Positions 44,358 to 53,786 of a DNA stretch of 64,000 bases are shown here, piece after piece. The position numbers were made by a program, and so were the translations under genes. Position 1 is the first letter of the stretch; each line of letters starts with the position of its first letter. The notes beneath the pieces were generated by a model. That model saw only the letters and a program-made list of their open reading frames with translations, had not been told where the DNA came from and did not search any database. This stretch comes from Mariniflexile sp. TRM1-10 (GTDB lineage: Bacteria > Bacteroidota > Bacteroidia > Flavobacteriales > Flavobacteriaceae), in NCBI RefSeq assembly GCF_003425985.1, contig NZ_CP022985.1, forward strand, positions 2,207,501-2,271,500. The letters are read 5' to 3'.

Positions 44358-47300
44358 ATGAAAACAAACTACTCATTTAGATATGTAAGGTTTTTTACAA
44401 TCTATCTAATGGTATTCCTTGGGACAGCTCTTAAAGTTAATGCCCAATGTCCATCAATTAATGATCCATCTCCAACAATTCAAGATGCTTCGGGATATAC
44501 TTTTTCGGATTTAAATACTGACAGTAATAACTATGTAACTGATAATGGGGGTGGCATAAGTTGGTATCTTACTTCTTCTGGAGGTACTGCCTTAAACCCT
44601 GCACAGCTAGTTTCGGAGGGCACCTATTATGTAGATGATAACACAGGTTCATGTGGTCCAAGAGTTCCAATTACTATTGACTTTCAGGTTAATAAATCCG
44701 GACAACAGCTTGATGCTATTTATTGTAGTAATGAAAACCCAACCGTACAAACATATATTGATGATGTGCTGCAGCCTAATATTCCAATGGGAGGTTCTGT
44801 TGAGGTTTATAATGATTTTGAATTAACGGATTTGGCAAATGCTATAGATCCATTATCTGGGTTTTATACTTATTATATCATTTTTGTTGATAATTTAGGC
44901 AACAAGAGCCAAATTGAAGAAGGGGATACTATCGTTGTTGATTCACCTTCAGACCCAACGCCACCAAGTACTCAAATGTTTTGTTCTGATTCAAATCCAA
45001 CTGTAACTAATTTGAATCCAGGAACAACATCTACATTTAAATGGTATCAAAATCTGGATGGTTCTGGCAATCCTATTCCTCCTGCTTTATCGCTGTCTAC
45101 ACCATTGGTAAATGGAAACACTTATTATGTAATAGTTGATAGTTTTTGTGACAGTAATGCTATGCCTGTATTAGTTAATATTAATAACCCGGTTGATGCT
45201 GGAATTTCTGCAACTTTAGACTATTGTGATGATAGTGTTCCAATGGACCCTTTCGATTTGTTTGATGAACTTGGTGGGACACCAGATATAAACGGAACTT
45301 GGTCGGGACCTTTGCCAACCTCAAACGGCAATCAAGGCACAGTTAATATTTCAACACTTACAGCTGGAATTCATACCTTTACTTATACGGTTCCAAGTAA
45401 TGGTGCTTGTCCACAAGACACAGCTAATATTACAATTACCATATATGAAACGTTTACTTCTGGAACGGTTTCACCAACAAGTCCAGCTACGTTTTGTGAA
45501 TCTACTGCACCAACATCATTTGATTTATTTTCACTTTTAAATAATGAAGACCAAGATGGTTTATGGACACAAGGTACTAGTAGTTCAGACCCTACGGTTT
45601 TAAATCCATCAACGCTTGATCTATCAACATTAATAATTGGAGCACATAATTTTACATATACTCAAAATGTTTCGCCAAACCCTTGTCCAGAAGAATCTAC
45701 GACAGTTCAAGTGGTTATTTTAGCGGACCCTAATGCAGGAAATGCTATTAACCAAACGTTTTGCGAAAATGATTTGGCTTCAAATTCACCATTCGATTTG
45801 TTTGATGCTTTAGATGGTTCTCAAGATAACAATAGTGGTACTTGGATAGATGCTAGTAATGTAACCGTAACAAATCCAATAGATATTTCAAGTTTTACAG
45901 TTTCAGGTAGTCCTTATAATTTTGTTTATACTATTGATAATGGTACTTGTACGGATGATGAAACCATTTCGATTACCATATTACCTGCACCGGAATCTGG
46001 AACAGCAACTGCGCCAGTTGCATTCTGTGAAGGTTTGGCGCCGACCAGCTATAATTTATTCGATTTACTAACAGGTGAAGACCAAACAGGAACTTGGTAT
46101 TCAGGTTTAGATAGCACGGGAGCAACGGTTTCAAATCCTGTAGATTTATCTGGTTTGACACCGGGCGATTATAATTTCACTTTTGATGTGGATGCTATTG
46201 GAAGCTGCGACGATGTTTTAGTAACCGTCACCGTCACAATAAACCCATTACCAGTTACGGGAACACCAACGCCAGCGATATTTTGTGAAAATGATTTGTC
46301 AGCGAATTCACCATTGGACTTATTCGGTCAACTTTCAGGAGAAGATGCAGGAGGTACTTGGACAGACGATAATACAACAGGCGCCTTAAGTGAAAGTAAT
46401 GTCGATTTAACCATGCTGGCCATTGGTTCCTATAATTTTACCTATAGCATTACAGATACCAATGGATGTTCAAACAGTTCAACAGTACTTGTGAGCATTG
46501 AAAATGCACCGGAATCAGGAACAGCTAATGCACCAGTTGAATTTTGTGTAGGTTTAGCGCCGGCCAGTTACAACTTATTCGATTTACTAACAGGTGAAGA
46601 CCAAACAGGAACTTGGTATTCAGGTTTAGATAACACGGGAGTAATGGTTTCAAATCCTGTAGATTTATCTGGTTTGACACCGGGCGATTATAATTTCACT
46701 TTTGATGTGGATGCTATTGGAAGCTGCGACGATGTTTTAGTAACCGTCACCGTCACAATAAACCCATTACCAGTTACGGGAACACCAACGCCAGCGATAT
46801 TTTGTGAAAATGATTTGGCAGCGAATTCACCATTGGACTTATTCGGTCAACTTTCTGGAGAAGATGCAGGAGGTACTTGGGCTGATGATAATACAACAGG
46901 GGCTCTAAGTGGAAGCAATGTCGATTTAACCATGCTGGTCATTGGTTCATATAATTTCACCTATACCATTACAGATGCCAATGGGTGTTCAAACAGTTCA
47001 ACAGTACTTGTGAGCGTTGAAAATGCACCGGAATCAGGAACAGCTAATGCACCAGTTGAATTTTGTGTAGCTTCAATAACATCAGGTCAAACCTATGATT
47101 TATTTGACTTATTAACTGGAGAAGACCAAACAGGAGTGTGGAATGATGATGATACTTCAGGTGCTTTATCAGGAAATTTAGTAACGCTTGATGGTCTTGC
47201 AATGGGCTCTTATAATTTTACATTCGACGTTGATGCCATTGGTAGTTGTGACGATGTTTTGGTAACAGTGACCATTATTGTTAACGATACACCAGCGCCA

Positions 47301-49040
47301 ACAGCTTCAGTAACCCAAGAGTTTTGTGATACTGCTACCGTTTCAGATTTAACAGCAACAGGAACTTCTATAAAATGGTATGATAACGCAACGGGAGGAA
47401 CGCCATTATCAGGGACTACTTCTTTAGTTAACGGCAACAACTATTATGCAACTCAAACCGATGCAACCACAGGTTGTGAATCTTCGGTTAGAACATTAGT
47501 AACTGCAACTATTTATGTGTCACCAAAATCAGGAAACCCCATTCCAATTGTGGATTGTAATACTAACAATACCATCGATTTATTTACTGGACTGGATGGT
47601 ACGCAAGATGCTGGAGGTACATGGCAAGATGTAGATGGTACAGGCGCTTTATCAGGAAGTATTTTTGATGCTACTGGATTATCAGCAGGCAATTATCAAT
47701 TTACCTATTTAGTGACAGCATCTTCACCTTGTATAGATGCAAGCACCATGATAACCGTAACAATTGAAGAGCCTTTAAATGCAGGTAGTAACAATACATT
47801 AGATGTTTGTAGCAATAACGGAACAACCGATTTATTCACTTTAATTGGAAGTGCCGATACAGGAGGTACTTGGTCACCAGCGATGTCGAGTGGCACAGGT
47901 GTTTTTGACCCCTTAGTTGATGCTCCAGGAACTTACACATACACATTAACAAATGCTTGCGGAACAGTAAGTAGTGATGTGATTGTTTCGGTTACTCTAG
48001 CGCCTAATGCGGGAACAGATACTACAGCTACAATATGTGTTATAGATGGTTCAACCGATTTATTCCCACTTTTAGGAACTTCAGCACAAAGTGGAGGAAC
48101 TTGGTCGCCAGCATTAGCGAGCGGAACAGGAATATTCGACCCAAGTGCTGATGTCGCAGGTGTATATACTTATACAGTTGCAGCCGTTTCGCCGTGTTCA
48201 CCAGATTCTAGTGCACAAATTACTGTAACAGTTAACGATTCACCTCAAATAGTCGTGTTAGAACCAAATCCATCGTTTTGTTTAGTAGATAATCCCACAG
48301 TCGCAGATTTGTCAGCAAGTATAAGGCCAACAGGAACGGTTTCTTGGTATGCCGATGCGACTTTGTCTACACCATTAAGCACATCTACAGCATTGGTAAA
48401 TGGTGAAGATTATTTTGCTACTCAAACGACAGCTTCAGGTTGTGAATCTTCATTGAGTGTTCAAATTAATGCAATTATTAATAATGCGCCTACACCGACA
48501 TTAAACGATCCAAGTAAGGAATATTGTATCAATGATAATCCAACTATAAATGATCTTTCACTTAATATTACGGAATACGATTCCAATACTGCTAATGTTG
48601 TATGGTATGACGCGGATGTTAATGGGTCAATGATTAGTGACACTTCAACTCTTATTAATTTAACAACCTATTACGCAGCATTGGTTGATGCCGCTACAGG
48701 ATGTGAAAGTAACGTACGTTTAGCAGTTACACCAGATTTAACTTCATGTGGTGAACTTTTTTTACCAGATGGATTCTCACCCAATGGAGATGGTGTTAAT
48801 GATACCTATGAGGTTGATAATTTAGCCATTCTATATCCGAATTTTGAAATAGAGATTTATAACCGCTATGGCAATATTGTTTATAAAGGAAAAGCGTCAA
48901 CGCCTCGTTTTGATGGAAAACCAAATCAGTCAAGAACTACGTTTAAAGGTGACTTGCCAGTAGGCATGTATTATTACATTTTCAATTTTAATGATGGCGA
49001 GAACAAACCAAAACAAGGACATTTATACTTAAGCAGATAA
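44358..49040 (+). CDS. Giant Ig-like surface adhesin with T9SS type B sorting domain
   Basis: Secreted protein of 1560 residues with an N-terminal signal peptide (1-30, ending VNAQ). About fourteen Ig/PKD-like modules follow, each with a paired Cys or xFCxxD start (SGTAxAPVEFC; TFCENDLAxNSPxDLF) and a TGxYNFTYxV end. The C-terminal gliding-motility-associated (type B) sorting domain is at about 1470-1560 (LFLPDGFSPNGDGVNDTYEV; IYNRYGNIVYKG). Residues about 544-900 contain 173-residue tandem repeats. Type B cargo usually needs a PorP/SprF partner, which is the next gene. Adhesion or gliding is likely but not demonstrated. Confidence 0.9.
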   Translation: MKTNYSFRYVRFFTIYLMVFLGTALKVNAQCPSINDPSPTIQDASGYTFSDLNTDSNNYVTDNGGGISWYLTSSGGTALNPAQLVSEGTYYVDDNTGSCGPRVPITIDFQVNKSGQQLDAIYCSNENPTVQTYIDDVLQPNIPMGGSVEVYNDFELTDLANAIDPLSGFYTYYIIFVDNLGNKSQIEEGDTIVVDSPSDPTPPSTQMFCSDSNPTVTNLNPGTTSTFKWYQNLDGSGNPIPPALSLSTPLVNGNTYYVIVDSFCDSNAMPVLVNINNPVDAGISATLDYCDDSVPMDPFDLFDELGGTPDINGTWSGPLPTSNGNQGTVNISTLTAGIHTFTYTVPSNGACPQDTANITITIYETFTSGTVSPTSPATFCESTAPTSFDLFSLLNNEDQDGLWTQGTSSSDPTVLNPSTLDLSTLIIGAHNFTYTQNVSPNPCPEESTTVQVVILADPNAGNAINQTFCENDLASNSPFDLFDALDGSQDNNSGTWIDASNVTVTNPIDISSFTVSGSPYNFVYTIDNGTCTDDETISITILPAPESGTATAPVAFCEGLAPTSYNLFDLLTGEDQTGTWYSGLDSTGATVSNPVDLSGLTPGDYNFTFDVDAIGSCDDVLVTVTVTINPLPVTGTPTPAIFCENDLSANSPLDLFGQLSGEDAGGTWTDDNTTGALSESNVDLTMLAIGSYNFTYSITDTNGCSNSSTVLVSIENAPESGTANAPVEFCVGLAPASYNLFDLLTGEDQTGTWYSGLDNTGVMVSNPVDLSGLTPGDYNFTFDVDAIGSCDDVLVTVTVTINPLPVTGTPTPAIFCENDLAANSPLDLFGQLSGEDAGGTWADDNTTGALSGSNVDLTMLVIGSYNFTYTITDANGCSNSSTVLVSVENAPESGTANAPVEFCVASITSGQTYDLFDLLTGEDQTGVWNDDDTSGALSGNLVTLDGLAMGSYNFTFDVDAIGSCDDVLVTVTIIVNDTPAPTASVTQEFCDTATVSDLTATGTSIKWYDNATGGTPLSGTTSLVNGNNYYATQTDATTGCESSVRTLVTATIYVSPKSGNPIPIVDCNTNNTIDLFTGLDGTQDAGGTWQDVDGTGALSGSIFDATGLSAGNYQFTYLVTASSPCIDASTMITVTIEEPLNAGSNNTLDVCSNNGTTDLFTLIGSADTGGTWSPAMSSGTGVFDPLVDAPGTYTYTLTNACGTVSSDVIVSVTLAPNAGTDTTATICVIDGSTDLFPLLGTSAQSGGTWSPALASGTGIFDPSADVAGVYTYTVAAVSPCSPDSSAQITVTVNDSPQIVVLEPNPSFCLVDNPTVADLSASIRPTGTVSWYADATLSTPLSTSTALVNGEDYFATQTTASGCESSLSVQINAIINNAPTPTLNDPSKEYCINDNPTINDLSLNITEYDSNTANVVWYDADVNGSMISDTSTLINLTTYYAALVDAATGCESNVRLAVTPDLTSCGELFLPDGFSPNGDGVNDTYEVDNLAILYPNFEIEIYNRYGNIVYKGKASTPRFDGKPNQSRTTFKGDLPVGMYYYIFNFNDGENKPKQGHLYLSR
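45987..47275 (+). repeat. 519-bp tandem repeats within adhesin gene
   Basis: The anchor GCACCGGAATC recurs at 45987, 46506 and 47025, an exact 519-bp period (173 codons). Units one and two are nearly identical over long runs (for example from the LFDLLTGEDQTGTWYSGLD codons through the NPLPVTGTPTPAIFCEND codons). The third unit is shorter and more diverged. Near-identity at synonymous sites points to recent duplication or gene conversion. Confidence 0.85.
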
Positions 49041-49067
49041 TTTTTAGATAAACACAATTTAGAAAAT

Positions 49068-50027
49068 ATGAACAATTTAAATATATATCATAAAATAGCT
49101 GCCATAGTAGGGTTAATCCTCGTGTCCTTACAAAGTTTTGCGCAGCAAGACCCTCAGTTTACACAGTATATGTACAACATGAGCGTAATAAATCCAGCGT
49201 ATGCTACATCGGAAGCAGCCATTTTAAATATGGGTGGATTATACAGAACGCAATGGGTAGGTATTGAAGGAGCTCCAAAAACAGGAACCTTTTTTGCCCA
49301 TACACCCATCAACGAGAAAATGGAAGCCGGTATTTCCTTTACCAATGATAATTTAGGCGATGTGGTTCAGGAAAATAACATTTATGCAGATTTTGCGTAT
49401 GTGTTACCAATGGGTTTAAAAGGCGGAAAATTATCATTAGGGCTTAAAGCAGGATTCACATTTTTTAATGTTAATTTCGATGGCTTTAATTTGCAATCGG
49501 GCAGTGCTTCAACAGATATGGCTTTTAACGAAAACATCAGTCAAACGTTCCCGAATATAGGTGTTGGGGCATATTATTTCACCGATAACTATTATGTTGG
49601 TTTATCAGCCCCCAATATGCTGAACTCAAAACATATCGAAACCGAAAATGGCGTAAAAGCAACAGGCGTTCAAAGTATTCATTATTATTTAACAGGTGGT
49701 TATGTATTTGATATTAATCAAAATCTAAAATTGAAACCTGCGTTTATGGCAAAGTCGGTTCAAGGTGCACCATTAGCATTGGATCTTACAACCAATGTTC
49801 TAATTAATGAAAAGTTGGAAGCTGGTTTAGGCTACCGTTTAGATGATGCTATAAGTGGATTAATAAGTTTTAGAGTGATGCCAGATTTAAAAATAGGGTA
49901 CGCTTACGATTTTACAACAAACAACCTTGGTGATTACAATTCAGGCTCTCACGAAATATTTATTTTGTTTGACATTGATTTATTAGGACTTAAAGGCGGT
50001 TACGATCGTTCACCTAGATTCTTCTAA
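49068..50027 (+). CDS. PorP/SprF-family type IX secretion membrane protein
   Basis: Outer-membrane protein of 319 residues with a signal peptide (about 1-25, ending SFAQ). The PorP/SprF N-terminal signature QQDPQFTQYMYNMSVINPAY is followed by a barrel (YRTQWVGIEGAPKTGTFFAH; GAYYFTDNYYVGLSAPNML). SprF-type proteins are needed for secretion or attachment of the adjacent type B adhesin in Flavobacterium johnsoniae. The gene follows the adhesin by 27 bp, so this PorP-like protein is predicted to serve that cargo. Confidence 0.92.
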   Translation: MNNLNIYHKIAAIVGLILVSLQSFAQQDPQFTQYMYNMSVINPAYATSEAAILNMGGLYRTQWVGIEGAPKTGTFFAHTPINEKMEAGISFTNDNLGDVVQENNIYADFAYVLPMGLKGGKLSLGLKAGFTFFNVNFDGFNLQSGSASTDMAFNENISQTFPNIGVGAYYFTDNYYVGLSAPNMLNSKHIETENGVKATGVQSIHYYLTGGYVFDINQNLKLKPAFMAKSVQGAPLALDLTTNVLINEKLEAGLGYRLDDAISGLISFRVMPDLKIGYAYDFTTNNLGDYNSGSHEIFILFDIDLLGLKGGYDRSPRFF

Positions 50028-50044
50028 CCATAAAGACTATAAAG

Positions 50045-50135
50045 ATGAAACATCCATTTCTAAAATTCAAAGTTCAAGAATATACACTATTATGAATGCT
50101 GCATGTGACAGTTAAAAAACAATAAAATTTACCAC
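50045..50135 (+). promoter_or_regulatory. 91-nt leader L2 of ompA-like gene
   Basis: Starts ATGAAACATCCAT and has GACAGTTAAAAAACAAT at +62, with the main ATG at +91, the same layout as leader L1 (44267-44357). A 16-codon frame (MKHPFLKFK start) ends at a TGA that overlaps the ATG of a 7-codon frame ending CDS stop, echoing the overlap seen in L1. Confidence 0.6.
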
Positions 50136-52019
50136 ATGAAAAAACACATATATATACTTGCAAGCCTTTTATTAGTTAGTGGAATCGCACTAGCACAAAA
50201 GGGAAACCTTAAACGGGCCAATAAGCTTTTTGAAAAGAGAGCTTACATTGAAGCTGCCGAAATATACGAAACCGAAGACCGCACACAAGAAGTACTTCAA
50301 AATTTAGCTGATAGTTATTACTTCAATACCAATCTTCAAAAAGCGGTTAAAACCTATAGGGAGCTGTTTGTTAATTATGGCGACTCTGTAGATGTTGAAT
50401 ATCGTTTTAGGTTCGCACAGGCTTTAAAAGGAGTTGAAGATTATAAGGAGGCCGATGTGCATTTAAGCACATATTACAACCAGCAAATTAATACCCCTGC
50501 TTTTATAGAGTTAAACGACAAAACAACACCTCATACGTTTCAGTTAGCACAAGTAGCAAACGAAACATCTACGAATAGTGATTTTGGTTTATCTTTTTAT
50601 GGTGACGATCAAGTGGCTTTCGCTTCAACCAGAAATATCGAAAACCCGTCATATTCATGGAATAAATTACCATATCTGGATTTATATTCTGGAAATTTAA
50701 CAGACGATGGGCAGTTGGAAAACGTTGTTCCTTTTTCAGATGAAATAAATACCAATTCACACGAAAGTAATGCGACCTTTAGTAGAGATGGAAAAACCAT
50801 GTATTTCAATAGAACCAACCATACGCGTTCTAAAATTGAAGAAGAACGTATTGCGCATATTCAAATTTTAAAAGCGGAATTAATAGATGGAAAGTGGACC
50901 CATGTAAAAGAATTGCCATTTAATTCGAATACATACAGTTGTGAACATCCGTCAATAAGTAAAGATGGAAAAACACTATATTTTGCCAGCGATATGCCAG
51001 GAACCATGGGAGGTTTCGACATTTATAAAGTAGCCATTAACGACGATGGGACTTACGGAGAACCAGAAAATTTAGGAGCTAAAATAAACACAAAACACCG
51101 CGAGCAATTTCCGTATATAAGCGATTTAGATGTATTGTATTTTGCGTCTGATGGTCATTTAGGGTATGGCGGATTGGATGTTTTTAGAAGTAATTTGGTG
51201 AATGGAAATTTCGACAAGCCAGTGAATTTAGGAAGCAGCATCAATAGTAGTTTAGATGATTTTGCTTATAGTATTAGAGAAAAAGACAATAAAGGGTTTG
51301 TGTCTTCAAACAGAAGTGGGTTGGATAGGTTATATCGCTTCGGAAGAGAGGAAAACATCTTAACCAAATATCTGGTTGAAGGTTTGGTACAAGATAAAAA
51401 CAACAAAGAATTATTGCCAGGATCATTGGTAACATTATTTGACGATGCTGGAAATGTGCTTCAAGATTCTATTGTAGGTTCAAAAGCGGATTATTTGTTC
51501 AAAATTGAACCAAACAAAAAATATAAAATTAGAGGTACCCGTAAAGCTTACATACCGCAAGATGTGGAGTTCTCAACGGATGGTCAAGGAAAGCACAGTA
51601 TTTATTTAATTTTAGAATCGTTTGCTGATGCTGAAGAACGTGTGAAACAAAACGAAAAAGGCGATATAAAGGTTGAATTGGATAAAATCTATTTCGATTT
51701 CAATAAGTCTAAAATTCGTGACGATGCCGCTACTACTTTAAATGTGTTGGTAGATTTAATGAAAAAATATCCAACAATGGAAGTTGAAGTATCGGCACAT
51801 ACCGATGCCCGTGGTAACGACCAATACAATTTGGATTTATCAAAACGTCGAGCCGCATCCACTTTAGAGTATTTAGTAAGTAAAGGCATTGAAAGAAGTC
51901 GATTAAAAAGTATGGGTTATGGTGAAATGCAACCACTTAACGAGTGCATTAAAGAAGGTATTTGTAAAGAAGAAGATTATGACATAAACAGACGTTGTGA
52001 ATTCACTATTTTGAATTAA
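50136..52019 (+). CDS. OmpA-family protein with TPR-like, PD40 propeller and CarboxypepD-like domains
   Basis: Envelope protein of 627 residues. It has a signal peptide at 1-20 (ending IALAQ) and TPR-like helices (about 25-120). PD40/WD40-like propeller repeats follow (about 150-410; HPSISKDGKTLYFASDMPGT, GGFDIYK, GGLDVFR). After them come a short regulatory-like beta domain (about 420-500) and a C-terminal OmpA peptidoglycan-binding domain (about 515-627; YFDFNKSKIRDDA, HTDARGNDQYNLDLSKRRA). The plan matches PorE-type T9SS-associated proteins. It probably links the adhesin/PorP complex to peptidoglycan. Confidence 0.88.
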   Translation: MKKHIYILASLLLVSGIALAQKGNLKRANKLFEKRAYIEAAEIYETEDRTQEVLQNLADSYYFNTNLQKAVKTYRELFVNYGDSVDVEYRFRFAQALKGVEDYKEADVHLSTYYNQQINTPAFIELNDKTTPHTFQLAQVANETSTNSDFGLSFYGDDQVAFASTRNIENPSYSWNKLPYLDLYSGNLTDDGQLENVVPFSDEINTNSHESNATFSRDGKTMYFNRTNHTRSKIEEERIAHIQILKAELIDGKWTHVKELPFNSNTYSCEHPSISKDGKTLYFASDMPGTMGGFDIYKVAINDDGTYGEPENLGAKINTKHREQFPYISDLDVLYFASDGHLGYGGLDVFRSNLVNGNFDKPVNLGSSINSSLDDFAYSIREKDNKGFVSSNRSGLDRLYRFGREENILTKYLVEGLVQDKNNKELLPGSLVTLFDDAGNVLQDSIVGSKADYLFKIEPNKKYKIRGTRKAYIPQDVEFSTDGQGKHSIYLILESFADAEERVKQNEKGDIKVELDKIYFDFNKSKIRDDAATTLNVLVDLMKKYPTMEVEVSAHTDARGNDQYNLDLSKRRAASTLEYLVSKGIERSRLKSMGYGEMQPLNECIKEGICKEEDYDINRRCEFTILN

Positions 52020-52081
52020 GCAACTTCCTGCATGTCACACTGGCTTGTCGAAGCTGTATTAATAAAGAAGAGGTAAGAAGG

Positions 52082-52105
52082 ACTTCGACTGCGCTCAGTC
52101 TGACA
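52082..52105 (-). repeat. CTGAGCGCAGTCGAAG dispersed repeat
   Basis: Plus strand CTTCGACTGCGCTCAGTCTG followed by ACA; the same 16-bp core as at 53390, 53755 and 59086. It is non-coding. Confidence 0.7.
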
Positions 52106-52194
52106 ATGTATGGTTTAAATTGGTTTTGTGGAACATAGTTTGTTAAGCTTGTCGAAGTGAAAGTTGGAATCTTGTAATAACATAATAAATTATC

Positions 52195-52236
52195 AAAGAC
52201 CTTTGTATTGAATCTTCATTGCAAAGGTCTTTTTTC
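52195..52236 (+). terminator. Terminator of adhesin-porP-ompA cluster
   Basis: AAAGACCTTTG (52195-52205) pairs with CAAAGGTCTTT (52222-52232) and is followed by more T. The 16-nt loop contains the TTG of the ruvB promoter. Confidence 0.75.
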
Positions 52237-52246
52237 TTTATATTTG
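52219..52246 (+). promoter_or_regulatory. ruvB promoter
   Basis: TTG (52219-52221), a 17-nt spacer and TATATTTG (52239-52246). The -33 element lies in the loop of the preceding terminator. The leader would be about 100 nt and carry a dispersed repeat. Confidence 0.7.
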
Positions 52247-52353
52247 CTTTTATTGTTATTCCGGAGTTTATACTGAGCGAAGTCGAAGTAAAGACAGGAA
52301 TCCACTTTGTAGATAAAGTAATAAAAAAAATCCTGCCTTCGCAAGAAGTTGTT

Positions 52354-53376
52354 ATGAACGAAAACCTAGATCCAACAAACGAAAACTTTTCTCCAGAAGA
52401 ATTAGACGTCGAAAAAAAATTAAGACCGTTGTCTTTTGATGATTTCACGGGGCAAGACCAAGTGCTGGAGAACCTTCAGGTATTTGTTCAAGCAGCCAAT
52501 TTGCGTGATGAAGCATTAGACCATACTTTATTTCACGGCCCTCCAGGACTAGGTAAAACGACACTTGCACACATTCTTGCAAATGAGCTAAACGTTGGTA
52601 TAAAAATCACTTCGGGTCCTGTATTGGACAAACCTGGTGATTTAGCAGGCTTACTTACCAATCTTGAAGAACGCGATGTGTTGTTTATTGATGAAATCCA
52701 TCGGTTAAGCCCCATTGTAGAAGAGTATTTGTACTCCGCCATGGAAGATTACAAGATTGATATTATGATCGAATCAGGTCCGAATGCACGTTCCGTTCAA
52801 ATTAATTTAAATCCGTTTACCTTGGTCGGTGCAACGACGCGTTCAGGTTTGTTAACCGCACCCATGCGTGCCCGTTTTGGTATTCAAAGCAGATTACAAT
52901 ATTATAACACCGAACTTTTAACAACGATTGTTCAGCGTAGTGCTTCCATATTAAATGTTGCCATTACCATGGAAGCCGCCATAGAAATTGCTGGGAGAAG
53001 TAGGGGAACCCCACGTATTGCCAATGCTTTATTACGTCGGGTTCGAGATTTTGCCCAAATAAAAGGAAACGGTAGCATCGATATAAAAATTGCAAAATAT
53101 GCATTAGAAGCCTTGCATGTAGATGCTTTTGGTTTAGATGAAATGGACAACAAAATCTTAACCACCATAATTGATAAATTTAAAGGCGGACCAGTAGGGA
53201 TTTCTACGTTGGCAACGGCAGTTAGTGAAAGTGCTGAAACTATTGAGGAAGTTTACGAACCCTTTTTAATACAACAAGGTTTTATTATGCGTACCCCTCG
53301 TGGACGTGAAGTTACAGAACTTGCCTATAAACATTTGGGTAAGATAAAAGGAAATATTCAAGGAGGATTGTTTTGA
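52354..53376 (+). CDS. ruvB: Holliday junction branch-migration helicase RuvB
   Basis: AAA+ motor that drives Holliday-junction branch migration with RuvA. The 340 residues from ATG 52354 start [12 protein letters not shown], the usual family start. An in-frame ATG at 52219 would add 45 residues encoded by promoter and repeat DNA and is rejected. Walker A is [11 protein letters not shown], Walker B is LFIDEIHRL, sensor 1 is LVGATTRSG, and the C-terminal winged helix ([16 protein letters not shown]) is intact. ruvA is 5 kb downstream, not adjacent. Confidence 0.96.
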   Translation: MNENLDPTNENFSPEELDVEKKLRPLSFDDFTGQDQVLENLQVFVQAANLRDEALDHTLFHGPPGLGKTTLAHILANELNVGIKITSGPVLDKPGDLAGLLTNLEERDVLFIDEIHRLSPIVEEYLYSAMEDYKIDIMIESGPNARSVQINLNPFTLVGATTRSGLLTAPMRARFGIQSRLQYYNTELLTTIVQRSASILNVAITMEAAIEIAGRSRGTPRIANALLRRVRDFAQIKGNGSIDIKIAKYALEALHVDAFGLDEMDNKILTTIIDKFKGGPVGISTLATAVSESAETIEEVYEPFLIQQGFIMRTPRGREVTELAYKHLGKIKGNIQGGLF

Positions 53377-53389
53377 ATTTAATTTCTAA

Positions 53390-53412
53390 TGTCAGGCTGA
53401 GCGCAGTCGAAG
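53390..53412 (+). repeat. CTGAGCGCAGTCGAAG dispersed repeat
   Basis: TGTCAGG then CTGAGCGCAGTCGAAG, immediately after ruvB and 18 bp before the GIY-YIG gene. It pairs in inverted orientation with the copy at 53755-53777, so the two bracket the GIY-YIG gene. Confidence 0.75.
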
Positions 53413-53429
53413 CCCTTAAATAGTAACGA

Positions 53430-53729
53430 ATGTATTTTTACTTTGTATATATTCTGAAATGTTCGGATGAGTCTTATTATATCGGAATAACAAACGATTT
53501 AGAAAAAAGATTTAATGAGCATCAATCAGGATACAAAATAGATTCTTATACATATAAAAGAAGACCATTAACTTTGGGATTTTATCAAGAATTTAATGAT
53601 GTTTTACAAGCCATTTATTTTGAAAAGAAAATTAAGGGATGGACAAGAGCAAAAAAACAAGCTTTAATAAATGGAGATTTTGATATGCTTCAGATACTTT
53701 CGGAGTGTAGAAATGCAACACATTATTAA
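53430..53729 (+). CDS. GIY-YIG nuclease-domain protein
   Basis: Small protein of 99 residues consisting of one GIY-YIG domain: YFVYILKCSDESYYIGITND (3-22) with the two Tyr-containing strands, the catalytic Arg (LEKRFNEH) and a Glu-bearing helix (AIYFEKKIKGWTRAKK). It is of the UhpC/UPF0213-like stand-alone type, whose substrate is unknown. It is bracketed by inverted copies of the CTGAGCGCAGTCGAAG repeat, which suggests that it could have been mobilised; that is inference. Confidence 0.85.
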   Translation: MYFYFVYILKCSDESYYIGITNDLEKRFNEHQSGYKIDSYTYKRRPLTLGFYQEFNDVLQAIYFEKKIKGWTRAKKQALINGDFDMLQILSECRNATHY

Positions 53730-53754
53730 GTATAAAGATTAAGTTAAATTAGCA

Positions 53755-53777
53755 CTTCGACTGCGCTCAGTGTGACA
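53755..53777 (-). repeat. CTGAGCGCAGTCGAAG dispersed repeat
   Basis: Plus strand CTTCGACTGCGCTCAGTGTG followed by ACA, inverted relative to the copy at 53390, and 10 bp before the queG start codon. Confidence 0.75.
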
Positions 53778-53786
53778 GTATAACTA

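Larger units (their letters stand above)
52020..52353. other. 334-bp ompA-like/ruvB gap: repeats, terminator, ruvB promoter
   Basis: Contains three GCGCAGTCGAAG-type repeats (52033-52054 variant, 52082-52105, 52273-52288) and the terminator of the upstream operon (52195-52236). Also present are a ruvB promoter that overlaps it (52219-52246) and a TCCTGCCTTCGCAAGAAG palindrome relic just before the ruvB start. Confidence 0.75.

Noticed and set aside
45987..47275. 519-bp direct repeats as a mobile element
   Set aside because: They are in-frame protein modules of the adhesin with an exact codon multiple.
52219..52353. 45-residue N-terminal extension of RuvB
   Set aside because: It is encoded by promoter, dispersed repeat and palindrome sequence; ATG 52354 gives the standard 340-residue protein.
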